Below, piece by piece: positions 7,963 through 15,761 of a stretch of 64,000 nucleotides of DNA. The position numbers and the translations under genes were made by a program. The notes beneath the pieces were generated by a model, which was given only the letters and a program-made list of their open reading frames with translations, did no database searches and was not told the origin of the DNA. Each line of letters starts with the position of its first letter. Within the stretch, counting starts at the first letter, position 1. The DNA comes from Micromonospora vinacea (lineage in GTDB: Bacteria; Actinomycetota; Actinomycetes; Mycobacteriales; Micromonosporaceae): the NCBI RefSeq assembly GCF_015751785.1, contig NZ_JADOTY010000001.1, forward strand, positions 6,386,001-6,450,000. The letters are read 5' to 3'.

Positions 7963-9047
7963 GGCGTACCCGTCCGGCGTCGCATGACCAGCGCGAACAC
8001 CGGCACCCCGAGCAGCGCGGTGAGCACGCCCACCGGTAGCTCCTGTGGCGAGAAGACGGTCCGCGCCACGGTGTCCGCCCAGATCAGGAAGATCGCGCCG
8101 ATCACCGCGCAGGCGGGCAGCAACGTGCGGTGCCGGGAGCCGAACAGGAACCGTACGGCGTGTGGCACGGTCAACCCGACGAAACCGATGGCGCCGCTCG
8201 CCGCGACCAGCGCGGCTGCCACCAGAGCGGTGACGGTGAACAGCAGCAGCCGGGTGCGCCCGGGAGAGAAGCCGAGCGAGCGGGCGGTATCGGTGCCGAA
8301 CGCGAACGCGTCCAGCGCCGTCGCACTGGCCCAGCAGACCAGCACGCCGACGCCGACGACCACGGCGCTCAGCGCCACCGACGGCCAGGAGGCCGCCGTC
8401 AGCGAACCGAGCAGCCAGAACGTCACACTACGGGTGTCCTGGGTGTGCGCGTCGGAGATCACGATCAGGCTGGTCACCGCGCTGAAGAGCTGCGAGACGG
8501 CCACCCCGGCGAGAACGATTCGGGTCGGCTCGCCGGCCCTCCGGCCGGCCAGCAGCAGCACCGCGCCGAACGCGGCCATGCTGCCGACGAACGCGCCGGT
8601 GGTCAGGTCGACCGGGCCGGCGCCGATCCGAATGCCGAGTACCAGCACCGCCACCGCTCCGGTGGAGGCGCCGGACGAGACACCGAGCAGGAACGGGTCG
8701 GCCAGCGGGTTACGTGTGAGCGCCTGGAGCACCGCCCCGCACACCGCCAGACCGGCACCAACCAACGCGGCCAACAGCACCCGGGGCAACCGGAGATCCC
8801 ACACGATGCTGTCCGGCAACGCCGGCAGGGGCTGGACCGGAAGGCCCACATGGCTGGCCACCGCGCGCAGAACGCTGCCGACCGGCAGATCGGCCGAACC
8901 CACGCTGACCGCCGCCGCGATGGTGACCAGCAGCAGGAGCGTGGCCATCGGAAGGACGTACCGGCCGTTTCTCGAGATGCCGGTAGGGGGTGGCGAGTCC
9001 CGCCGGCCGCTCGCCGAGACTGGGGACCGTGCGACTCGCGGGTTCAT
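7959..9047 (-). CDS. FecCD-family ABC transporter permease
   Basis: It has 362 residues, with the ATG inside the methyltransferase stop (ATGA). About ten hydrophobic segments follow a basic N-terminus (LPMATLLLLVTIAAAVSVG onward). Family hallmarks are visible: RLPRVLLAALVGAGLAVCGAVLQALTRNPLADPFLLGVSSGA, and later GAIGFVGLTVPHAVRFLFGSRHR, the EAA-like loop that docks the ATPase, and SPQELPVGVLTALLGVPVFALVMRR at the end. It forms the membrane channel with the ATPase encoded downstream. No second permease gene is present, so it probably acts as a homodimer, as in BtuC-type importers. Confidence 0.92.
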   Translation of the reverse strand: MNPRVARSPVSASGRRDSPPPTGISRNGRYVLPMATLLLLVTIAAAVSVGSADLPVGSVLRAVASHVGLPVQPLPALPDSIVWDLRLPRVLLAALVGAGLAVCGAVLQALTRNPLADPFLLGVSSGASTGAVAVLVLGIRIGAGPVDLTTGAFVGSMAAFGAVLLLAGRRAGEPTRIVLAGVAVSQLFSAVTSLIVISDAHTQDTRSVTFWLLGSLTAASWPSVALSAVVVGVGVLVCWASATALDAFAFGTDTARSLGFSPGRTRLLLFTVTALVAAALVAASGAIGFVGLTVPHAVRFLFGSRHRTLLPACAVIGAIFLIWADTVARTVFSPQELPVGVLTALLGVPVFALVMRRRTGTP

Positions 9048-9832
9048 CGGCGGGCGAACACCACGTAGTCGTCCAGGTACTGCCAGACGGTGCCGACCTC
9101 GGCGAACCCGGCCGTGCGAAGGGCAGCCAGGTGGAACGCCAGTGAGGCTGGGGCCTGCGGCGGTCGGTCGGCGAACCGCCGTTCCCGCTGCGCAGCCAGG
9201 CCGGCCAGTTCCGGGTGTCGGGTCGCCTCGGCGTACCAGGCGGAGTAGGTGAGCGCCCCGGCGGCGAATGTCTCGTCCTGCACCTGCGCGTCGTGCCGAC
9301 CGGCGATGTCGCGCAGGGTGGACGCCGATTCGTCGTAGCGGAGGTGGTCGGCGTTGAGCAGCACACCACCGGGGGGCAGCAGCCGCGCCGCGGTGGTGTA
9401 GACCCGCAGCAGTTCCTCCGGCGCGAGCCAGTGCAGTGCCGTCGAGGTGAGCACGGCGTCGACCCGCCGTCCGGTCAGCGCCTCCTCCCAGCCGTCGGCC
9501 ACCAGGTCGACGTCGTGGACCTCGACCCGTGCGGTGTACCGGTCCAGGGCACGCCGCGCGATTTCCAGCAGGATCGGGTCGTAGTCGACCGCGACGGCGG
9601 TGGCGCGGGGGAACTGCGCCAGCATCCGGTCGCTGATCGCGCCGGGACCGCAGGCCAGATCGAGGATCGTGAGGTCGTTCGGGCAGTGCAGCCGCAGCAC
9701 GTCGGCCATCGCGTCGAACCGCGGGTCGCGATGGGCCACGTAGGCGGACTGCTGGTCGTTCCAGAGTTCGAGCAGGCGGCGGGCGGCCGACTGGTCCAGT
9801 GCGGCGCCCTCGGCGCCGGCCGGCGGGGTCAT
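9044..9832 (-). CDS. Class I SAM-dependent methyltransferase in importer operon
   Basis: It has 262 residues; the ATG at 9832 overlaps the lipoprotein stop (ATGA). The SAM fold motifs are plain: ILDLACGPGAISDRML (motif I), AVAVDYDPILLEIAR (acidic loop), DAVLTSTALHWLAPEEL (motif IV) and LLPPGGVLLNADH. The target is unknown. Because all four genes overlap by four bases, the enzyme is almost certainly made together with the importer, and may modify or help release the imported metallophore or cofactor. A methyltransferase between binding protein and permease is unusual for the Fec family. Confidence 0.85.
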   Translation of the reverse strand: MTPPAGAEGAALDQSAARRLLELWNDQQSAYVAHRDPRFDAMADVLRLHCPNDLTILDLACGPGAISDRMLAQFPRATAVAVDYDPILLEIARRALDRYTARVEVHDVDLVADGWEEALTGRRVDAVLTSTALHWLAPEELLRVYTTAARLLPPGGVLLNADHLRYDESASTLRDIAGRHDAQVQDETFAAGALTYSAWYAEATRHPELAGLAAQRERRFADRPPQAPASLAFHLAALRTAGFAEVGTVWQYLDDYVVFARR

Positions 9833-10833
9833 CGGGCGGTCCCGTGCAGGTGGGCGCCGACCAGTTCCGCCGCCTGGACGCTGCGGATCGACGGGTCCAT
9901 CGACGAGCCGGGCACTGTGACGAACCGTCCGGCGACCACCGCGTCCAGCTTCGACGTCACCGGGTTGCGGCGCAGGAAGTCGATCTTCGATTGGGCGCTG
10001 TCGCCGTCGCCGCCCCGGGTCAGATCGGCCAACACGATCACCTCCGGGTTGCGTTTGGCGATCTCCTCCCAGTTGCCGGCCGGCCACTTCTGGCTGGCAT
10101 CGGTGAACGTATTGCGGGCGCCCAGCAGCGAGCTGATCGCGTCCGGTACCCCGCCGTGCCCGGCCACGTACGGGGTGCTCGTTCCGGAGTAGTACCAGAG
10201 GAGTGACGGGCCGGCGCTCGGCGCGGCCGTTGGCGCCGTACCTCGGGCGGCGTCCAACCGACTCTGCTGGTCGTGGATCAGCTTGTCGGCCCGCTCCGGG
10301 ACGCCGAAGACGCTGGCGATGTCGCGGATCTCGTCGAAGATCCCGTCAAAGGTGACCGTCTGGGTCGCGTCCGCCGGCTTCTCGCAGGCGAACTCGGAGA
10401 GGTACGCCGGCACGCCGAGCGTGGCCAGGTCAGCGCGCAAGCCAGCGGCGTCCGGGGCGTACGCGGAGGTGTAGGTCGAGTAGACGAAGTCCGGGGTCGC
10501 CGCCCGGACCGCCTCTCGTGAGGGGTAGAGCTTGGCCAGCACCGGCACCTCCTCGTACGCCGGGCGCAGCTCGGGCAGCACCGGGTCGGTCTGGTAGCTG
10601 GTGCCGACCATCCGATCGGCGAGACCGAGGCTGAGCATGATCTCGGTGGCGTTCTGTTCCAGTGCGATCGCTCGCTGGGGTGGCGCGGAGACGCTGACCG
10701 GCAGTCCGCAGTTGGTCAGGTGGATGGGGGTGGCCAGGTGGTCCTGCGCGGGCGGTGCGGAGGCTCCCCGGTCGGAGCAGCCAGCCACGGCCAGCACTAG
10801 GCACAGGCCCGCCTTAATGAAAACGGTTTTCAT
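9829..10833 (-). CDS. Fec-type ABC transporter substrate-binding lipoprotein
   Basis: ATG 10833 gives MKTVFIKAG and a lipobox LAVAGC (Cys about 18), so the mature protein is lipid-anchored outside the membrane. A further in-frame ATG at 10845 is possible. The chain has the class III fold features: PQRAIALEQNATEIMLSLGL, DRMVGTSYQ, PDFVYSTY, FDEIRDIASVFGVPERADKL and RNPEVIVLADL. Cys residues in TNCG and FACEKP may form a disulfide. Residues 1-6 are encoded within a 17-bp palindrome that fits the Zur box, so expression is probably repressed by zinc. The ligand could be a zinc or cobalt chelate, siderophore, cobalamin or F420-0; the sequence alone does not decide. Confidence 0.88.
   Translation of the reverse strand: MKTVFIKAGLCLVLAVAGCSDRGASAPPAQDHLATPIHLTNCGLPVSVSAPPQRAIALEQNATEIMLSLGLADRMVGTSYQTDPVLPELRPAYEEVPVLAKLYPSREAVRAATPDFVYSTYTSAYAPDAAGLRADLATLGVPAYLSEFACEKPADATQTVTFDGIFDEIRDIASVFGVPERADKLIHDQQSRLDAARGTAPTAAPSAGPSLLWYYSGTSTPYVAGHGGVPDAISSLLGARNTFTDASQKWPAGNWEEIAKRNPEVIVLADLTRGGDGDSAQSKIDFLRRNPVTSKLDAVVAGRFVTVPGSSMDPSIRSVQAAELVGAHLHGTAR
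10817..10833. promoter_or_regulatory. Zur-box-like palindrome over the start codon
   Basis: On the coding strand the 17-mer ATGAAAACCGTTTTCAT is a perfect palindrome around one central base. It includes TGAAAA-N3-TTTTCA, which matches the 15-bp Streptomyces Zur consensus as I recall it (TGaaAatgatTttCA) outside the centre. It begins at the start codon of the lipoprotein, so binding would block transcription or initiation. Fur or IdeR sites look different. Confidence 0.7.
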
Positions 10834-10951
10834 GGGCGGGAACATATCAACAGCGCCTGCGCGGCCTGGCAGGCGGGGGTGCGGTGCATCAGCCGACGGC
10901 GGACGCCGGCCCGCGTTCCGGCCGGCGCCCGCTCAGACCGACGCCGGCGCA

Positions 10952-10990
10952 GTCGAGGGTGTGACCCGGAACCTGGGTCACACCCTCGAC
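10952..10990. terminator. 16-bp terminator hairpin
   Basis: A perfect 16-bp stem (10952-10967 with 10975-10990) around a 7-base loop GGAACCT. It lies 57 bases beyond the stop of the CBM2/Cip1-like gene on the minus strand. No poly-T tract, as usual in actinomycetes. Confidence 0.75.
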
Positions 10991-11046
10991 GCATTCATCC
11001 CCACGGCGGGGCACCGCTGACGGCCCCCAACCACGACCTCGACGGG

Positions 11047-12249
11047 TCAGCAGCCGATCCGGCTGGACCCCAGCGCGACGTCGTCGTACCAGAGGGTGTC
11101 GGCTCCGCCGCCATAGCTCTCCCAGCCCAGCTTCAGGTCGGTGAGCTGCGGCCGCCAGGCGCGGTTGTACCACTGGCCGTCGATGTCGTGCGTCGGTGCG
11201 CCGTCCGCGGTCAGCCCGGGGATTGCGGTCCCGTCCACCCAGGTACGCAGCTGACCGGCCGCGCCGTCCACCATGAACTCGACGCACGTCCACCGGTTGG
11301 TGGGTAGCGGCAGGCTCTGCGCGACCCCGGCCGGGCTCTGCTCGGGCAGGGTCGCGTCGTCGGAAGCGCGGTTCCACTGCAACGCGCCGTTCTGGCCACC
11401 CAACCGCAGGTCCTTGTTGCCGTCGGCAGCGTCGGCCATCGCCATCATCGTGGTGTGCTCGGTGGGTTGGGCGGTGGTGTGCCGGACCCAGACCCGGCCG
11501 TATCGGACGCTGCCCACGCTGCTGAGGTTCTTCGTGGCCTTGATGAAGACGTGGTTGCAGTATCCGGCGGCACCGTTGATCCGAACCGACCGGCTGCCGC
11601 TGTGCGTGGTCGCCGTGTCGATGGTGGCGGTACCGGCGCCGGAGCAGTCCGGGCTCACCACTGTCCAGTCACCGGACGGCGTCGAACCGGTCTGGCCCTC
11701 GAAGCCGTCGCAGAGCACCGCGCCGGCACACCCGACCGGCGGCTCGGTGGTCGGCGGCGGCGTGGTCGGCGGCGGCGGGGTCGTGGGCGGAGGGGTGGTG
11801 GGCGGAGGCGTCGTCGGCGGCGGGGTGGCGCCGTTGCACGGCACGCCGTTCAGGCTGAACCCGGTCGGCACGCCGCCACTGGAGCCGTACGTGCCCTGCA
11901 ACCCGAACTCGGTGGAGCCGCCGGCCGGGATGCTGCCGTTGTACGACGCGTTGCGGGCGGTCACCGTCGATCCGGACTGGCTGACCGTGGCGTTCCAGCC
12001 GCTGGTGACCCGCTCGTCCCCGGCGTACGTCCAGGTGACGGTCCAACTGGAGACGGCCGCGTCCCCCGGGGAGACCTTGACGGTGGCGGTGAATCCGCCG
12101 GGCCACTGGTTGGGCGTGTAGTCGACCCGGCAGCCCTGGGCGGCTGCGGCCGGGCCGGTGAGCAGTGCCGCTCCGGTGGTGGTCGCGGCGGCGGCCAGCG
12201 CGGCGGCGACCACCAGGGTCGCGGCGGGGCGGGCACGGAAGATCGTCAT
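11047..12249 (-). CDS. Secreted CBM2 cellulose-binding protein with Cip1-like domain
   Basis: The product is about 400 residues. ATG 12249 has AGAAGGA seven bases upstream, so the longer in-frame extension is not used. The signal peptide (residues 1-38) ends at GPAAAAQG. Residues 38-142 are a CBM2 (CRVDYTPNQWPGGFTATVKV, SSWTVTW, SGWNATVSQSG, SFGLQG-like end). A Pro/Thr linker covers roughly 145-170. The C-terminal 220 residues (CDGFEGQTGSTPSGDW, SGSRSVRINGAAGYCNHVF, DIDGQWYNRAWRPQLTDLKLGWESYGGG, LWYDDVALG) resemble Cip1, a cellulose-induced protein of cellulolytic fungi and actinomycetes. It likely acts on plant cell walls; its reaction is unproven. Confidence 0.85.
   Translation of the reverse strand: MTIFRARPAATLVVAAALAAAATTTGAALLTGPAAAAQGCRVDYTPNQWPGGFTATVKVSPGDAAVSSWTVTWTYAGDERVTSGWNATVSQSGSTVTARNASYNGSIPAGGSTEFGLQGTYGSSGGVPTGFSLNGVPCNGATPPPTTPPPTTPPPTTPPPPTTPPPTTEPPVGCAGAVLCDGFEGQTGSTPSGDWTVVSPDCSGAGTATIDTATTHSGSRSVRINGAAGYCNHVFIKATKNLSSVGSVRYGRVWVRHTTAQPTEHTTMMAMADAADGNKDLRLGGQNGALQWNRASDDATLPEQSPAGVAQSLPLPTNRWTCVEFMVDGAAGQLRTWVDGTAIPGLTADGAPTHDIDGQWYNRAWRPQLTDLKLGWESYGGGADTLWYDDVALGSSRIGC
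11743..11830. repeat. Low-complexity Pro/Thr linker repeat
   Basis: An imperfect tandem repeat of about 15 bases encoding (T)PPPTTPPP units between the CBM2 and the Cip1-like domain. It is a flexible linker within the gene, not an independent element. Confidence 0.75.
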
Positions 12250-12636
12250 GAAGGGTCCTTCTGCCATCGAGCTGAGCGGAGGCGGCACGGCGGCGCGTCC
12301 TGGACGGACGCGGCATGACAACGTGCCCTGGATGCGGCGCGGCGGTGCGCCACAGCGACCGGTCGTGCGTACGACCGAAGTGCCCGGCTCGGGGTGGACC
12401 TGTCAGTCGCCGACGGCCCGGTTGCCCGGACCCCGGCGGCGCCCACCCTCAATCTATTGACGATTGCCTATTGAATCAATAGTCGCCGGCCGGGTGTGCT
12501 TCCCGGCGATCGAGGCCCGGCGTCCCAGGTGCGAGGGAGCCACTCCCCTCTCGGAGGGGATCACTCCTACTCCCACCTCGCCGACTCTGGAGGCATCGCA
12601 GGGCCGCGGTGCAGCGGCCGGATGGGGAGGACGACA
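12250..12636. promoter_or_regulatory. Divergent promoter region with AT-rich operator-like palindrome
   Basis: This 387-base gap separates two divergent secreted-protein genes and shows no coding signal. It contains an AT-rich island at 12451-12482: CTATTGA at 12454-12460, then the perfect palindrome CTATTGA-A-TCAATAG at 12468-12482, a 14-base offset. TTGACG at 12457 could serve as a -35 element. A 7-bp hairpin (12544-12560, loop TCG) lies in the probable leader of the rightward gene. The region does not contain the Streptomyces CebR box. Confidence 0.45.
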
Positions 12637-13230
12637 ATGCGCAGAACACTCGGGTGGGGCGTGGCCGCAGCGGCCATGCTCGTTGCAGCGGCGACGCCGG
12701 CCGGGGCGGCAGAGCACCGACCGGCGCGGGTGACCGGATCGGCGGAGTTCGCCCTACCGTACGGGCAGGACGATGACGTGCAGTCGTTCACCTTCGACGC
12801 CCGGTCGGCGCCGTACAGCCGCCCGCTCCCGATTCCGAGAGGGGGGCACGGCAGCCCCGCGGACGCGGCGGGCACAGTGCGCGTCTCACACTGGCTGTCC
12901 GCAACCGACATCACCGTACGGTGGGAGGCGTCGGTGGACTGCATGATCACCAGCCCTGGCCATGCGACTCTGACCGGCATCGTCACCCGCGCCGACCAGG
13001 GGGCAAGTGACTTCGTCGGCAAGCGTGTCGGTTTCAGCGTGCAGGACGGCGGGCGCCACGGCGACCGGGTCGGCTTCACCTGGTCAGCCAGCTTCGACCA
13101 GGACGAGGCGGGCCAATGGGGCCCGGCCCGAATCGGTACGTGCCTCGCGCCGGCCGCATTCGCCACTGTGACGCGCGGCAACTTCACAGTGCGGCACGCC
13201 GAACTGACGGCGCCGCCGGAGAGCGAGTGA
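12637..13230 (+). CDS. Secreted hypothetical protein
   Basis: It has 197 residues. The ATG at 12637 follows GGGGAGG and begins a signal peptide (MRRTLGWGVAAAAMLVAAATPAGAA), so longer in-frame starts upstream are rejected. The mature part of about 172 residues is soluble with two Cys (VDCMITS, GTCLAP), which probably pair. Stretches such as RVSHWLSATDITVRWEASVDC and GDRVGFTWSASFDQ suggest an all-beta fold. I recognise no family. It is divergent from the CBM2/Cip1-like gene and shares the palindromic promoter region, and precedes the DGPF/sigma pair by 111 bases. Confidence 0.75.
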   Translation: MRRTLGWGVAAAAMLVAAATPAGAAEHRPARVTGSAEFALPYGQDDDVQSFTFDARSAPYSRPLPIPRGGHGSPADAAGTVRVSHWLSATDITVRWEASVDCMITSPGHATLTGIVTRADQGASDFVGKRVGFSVQDGGRHGDRVGFTWSASFDQDEAGQWGPARIGTCLAPAAFATVTRGNFTVRHAELTAPPESE

Positions 13231-13341
13231 CCCTGCCCCGTGACAGGGAAAATTGTTCCGGGCCGTGTCGATCCGTCGGCCGCTCGTTCGACGTGGGGAT
13301 GCTGGGGCCGGGAGGCGGCCCCGTCGGATGAGGAGAACGCG

Positions 13342-13728
13342 ATGTCGAAGTACATGTTGATCATGCGGGGCACCGATGAGACGAACGCGGCCATGATGGC
13401 CAACCTCGACGAAATGATGGCCACCACCCGCCAGTTCATCGAGGACATGATGAAGGCGGACGTTCTCGTCGCGGCCGAAGGGCTGGACGATCCGCGTCAG
13501 GGCGTCGTGGTCGACTTCGGCGGCGAGGCACCGGTGGTCACCGACGGCCCGTACGGCGAGACCAGGGAGTTGTTCGGGGGCTACTTCCTGCTCGATGTCG
13601 CCACGAAGCAGGAGGCGGTCGAGTGGGCCAGGCGGGTCCCGGCGGTCCGCGGGTCCAAGATCGAGGTCCGGCGGGTGGCCGAGGCCGACGAGGTCCCGCA
13701 GGGCGGCGAGAGCAGCGGCCAGATCTGA
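13342..13728 (+). CDS. YCII-related DGPF-domain protein
   Basis: It has 128 residues. GAGGAG lies before the ATG. The chain shows the family pattern: KYMLIMRGTDE at the start, central GLDDPRQGVVV and VTDGPYGETRELFGGYFLLDV with the signature DGP-GETRE, then EAVEWARRVP. DGPF proteins have a ferredoxin-like YCII fold and are the standard genetic partners of ECF42 sigma factors. The stop overlaps the sigma-factor start (TGATG), showing translational coupling. It probably feeds a signal to, or is the target of, that sigma factor; its biochemical activity is unknown. Confidence 0.9.
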   Translation: MSKYMLIMRGTDETNAAMMANLDEMMATTRQFIEDMMKADVLVAAEGLDDPRQGVVVDFGGEAPVVTDGPYGETRELFGGYFLLDVATKQEAVEWARRVPAVRGSKIEVRRVAEADEVPQGGESSGQI

Positions 13729-14942
13729 TGGGTACGGCGGACGTCGAGGCCGTCTGGCGGATCGAGTCGGCGCGGATCGTCGCCGCGCTGACCCGGTTCA
13801 CAGGTGACTTCGGGCTGGCCGAGGACGCCGCCCAGGAGGCGGTGGCCGAGGCGCTGGTGTCCTGGCCGCGTGCCTCTCCGGCCAACCCGGCCGGGTGGCT
13901 GATGGCCACGGCCCGGCGGCGGGCGATCGACGCGATCCGCCGCCGGGTCGCCCTCCAGGAGCGGTACGCCCTGTTGGCGGCCGATCCCGCACCCGACCAG
14001 GAGATCGACAGTGACCGGATCGACGACGACGTGCTGGCGTTGATGTTCGTCAGCTGCCATCCGGTGCTCTCCCGTGAGGCACGGGTGGCGCTGACCCTGC
14101 GGGTGGTCGGCGGCCTGTCCAGCGAGGAGATCGCCCGCGCGTTCCTGGTGCCCGTGCCGACCGTGCAGGCCCGCATCACCCGGGGCAAGAAGACGATCGC
14201 GGCGGCCGGAGTGCCCTTTGAGCTGCCACCGGCCGGCGAGCGCCGGGAGCGGCTGGGCGGTGTGCTCAGCGTCCTCTACGTGATCTTCACGGAGGGCTCG
14301 ACGGCCACGTCGGGCGACCGGCTGCTGCGCCCGGACGTGGCGTACGAGGCGATCCGGCTGGCCCGCACGCTTGCCGCGCTCCAGCCGGACGAGCCGGAGG
14401 TGCACGGTCTGCTCGCCCTGTGCGAGCTGACGGCCGCGCGCTTCCCGGCCCGCACCGATCCGGACGGCGCCCCGATCCTCCTCGAGGACCAGGACCGCCG
14501 GTTGTGGGACGTCCCGGCGATCCGCCGTGGGCTGGCCGCGCTGGCCAGGGCGTCGCGGCAGTGCCTCGGCCCCTATGGCCTACAGGCCGCGATCGCGGCC
14601 ACCCACGCGTCGGCGCCCTCGGTCGAGGAGACCGACTGGGCCCGGATCGCCCGGCTCTACGGGGCGCTCGGCCGGGTCGCACCCTCGCCGGTGGTCGACC
14701 TCAACCGGGCCGTCGCCGTCGCCATGGCCTCCGGACCGGCGCCGGCTCTGGCCATCGTGGACGAGTTGATCGCCTCCAACCGGCTCCCCGGTTCACACCT
14801 CGTGCCGACCGTACGCGGTGAGCTGCTGACCCGCCTCGGCCGGCTTCCGGAAGCCCGCGCCGAGCTGGAGCTGGCCGCCCGCCTCTGCGCCAACCAGCGC
14901 GAACGCTCGGTGCTGCTGCGCAAGGCGGCCACGCTGAGCTGA
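13728..14942 (+). CDS. ECF42-type RNA polymerase sigma factor
   Basis: It has 404 residues. The ATG overlaps the DGPF stop. Residues 5-80 are sigma region 2 (ESARIVAALTRFTGDFGLAEDAAQEAVAEAL, GWLMATARRRAIDAIRRR), and 110-165 region 4 (LTLRVVGGLSSEEIARAFLVPVPTVQARITRGKKTI). A C-terminal extension of about 230 residues with TPR-like helices (YEAIRLARTLAALQPDEPEVHGLLALCELTAAR, SPVVDLNRAVAVAMASG) is the hallmark of ECF42. These factors lack an anti-sigma factor; the extension controls activity. The adjacent DGPF gene supports the call. Confidence 0.93.
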   Translation: MGTADVEAVWRIESARIVAALTRFTGDFGLAEDAAQEAVAEALVSWPRASPANPAGWLMATARRRAIDAIRRRVALQERYALLAADPAPDQEIDSDRIDDDVLALMFVSCHPVLSREARVALTLRVVGGLSSEEIARAFLVPVPTVQARITRGKKTIAAAGVPFELPPAGERRERLGGVLSVLYVIFTEGSTATSGDRLLRPDVAYEAIRLARTLAALQPDEPEVHGLLALCELTAARFPARTDPDGAPILLEDQDRRLWDVPAIRRGLAALARASRQCLGPYGLQAAIAATHASAPSVEETDWARIARLYGALGRVAPSPVVDLNRAVAVAMASGPAPALAIVDELIASNRLPGSHLVPTVRGELLTRLGRLPEARAELELAARLCANQRERSVLLRKAATLS

Positions 14943-15000
14943 CTCCTCCACAACCCCCGGCCGGCACCTGATCGCCGCTCGCCTGCCCGTGGCCGCAGGC

Positions 15001-15663
15001 TCAGATCTGCGTTCTCGCCTGCTCGATGTGCCGTTTGATGGCGTGCGCACCATGTGTGTGCGCGATGGTGTCCGCCTCGTCGAGGGTGGCGAGCGCGTCC
15101 GCTCGACGGTCCTGGGCGGCGGCGATGTAGGCCAGCCCGATCATGTTAGAGGCCACTCCCGGCAGCGCCCCGACCTCCCGGCGCAGCCGGGTCGACTCCT
15201 CCAACCGCTCGCGCGCCTCGTCCAGCCGGCCAGCCGCGTGCGCAGCGATGCCCAGGTGGCGTAGCGCCTCGGACCGGGTCGACGTGTCGCCGGTCTCCGC
15301 CGCCAGTCGGCAGGACCGCTCCAGGTACGGAACCGCGGTCTCGTCGTCACGCCGGATGAACTGGTGCAGACAACCGATCCAGAACAACGCCTCGGCTTCG
15401 CCGCGCGGGTCCCCCAGTGCCCGGTACAGCTCGAGCGCGCGCTCGAACAGAAGCAGTTCGGAGGGATCCTCGGTAGGCGACGAGTCACCGTCGGCGGGGG
15501 CGCCCTGAAACCGGGCGTGCAGAATCATCCCCCGCGCCAACGCCGCATCAGCCTCGACGGCGTGCAGGCCCTGCTCGGCGTCGATCAGCCCGCTGGTGTC
15601 GCCGCCGAACACCGCCCGTTCATAGATTTCTCGGGCCCGTACGATCCGATCGTCGGTGCTCAT
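15001..15663 (-). CDS. Tetratricopeptide-repeat protein
   Basis: The product is about 220 residues, counted from ATG 15663 (GGGGGCG upstream); GTG 15687 is an alternative. It consists almost wholly of TPR helices: DPSELLLFERALELYRALGDPRGEAEALFWIGCLHQFI, AVPYLERSCRLAAETGDTSTRSEALRHLGIAAHAAGRLDEARERLEEST and MIGLAYIAAAQDRRADALATLDEADTIA. There are no signal peptide or enzymatic motifs. TPR proteins hold partners together; which partner is unknown. It is convergent with the ECF42 gene and divergent from the BtrH-like gene. Confidence 0.8.
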   Translation of the reverse strand: MSTDDRIVRAREIYERAVFGGDTSGLIDAEQGLHAVEADAALARGMILHARFQGAPADGDSSPTEDPSELLLFERALELYRALGDPRGEAEALFWIGCLHQFIRRDDETAVPYLERSCRLAAETGDTSTRSEALRHLGIAAHAAGRLDEARERLEESTRLRREVGALPGVASNMIGLAYIAAAQDRRADALATLDEADTIAHTHGAHAIKRHIEQARTQI

Positions 15664-15761
15664 CGTCGCCCCCGCTGGCATCGCCACTACCTGCTAGGCC
15701 CGGCAGTCTAGTCGGCAGACCGTCTGGCCGGCCCGCCCGAACACCCAGATCAGGAAGCCGG

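Noticed and set aside
7864..9252. Plus-strand frames across the Fec permease
   Set aside because: Low-complexity Ser/Thr/Arg translation antisense to clear permease helices.
7108..10833. F420-0 importer as the firm name for the Fec-type operon
   Set aside because: Some relatives carry that name, but no F420 genes are adjacent and the Zur-like site favours a metal role.
11743..11830. Short tandem repeat as a possible CRISPR or VNTR
   Set aside because: It encodes the Pro/Thr linker in frame; there are no spacers or cas genes.
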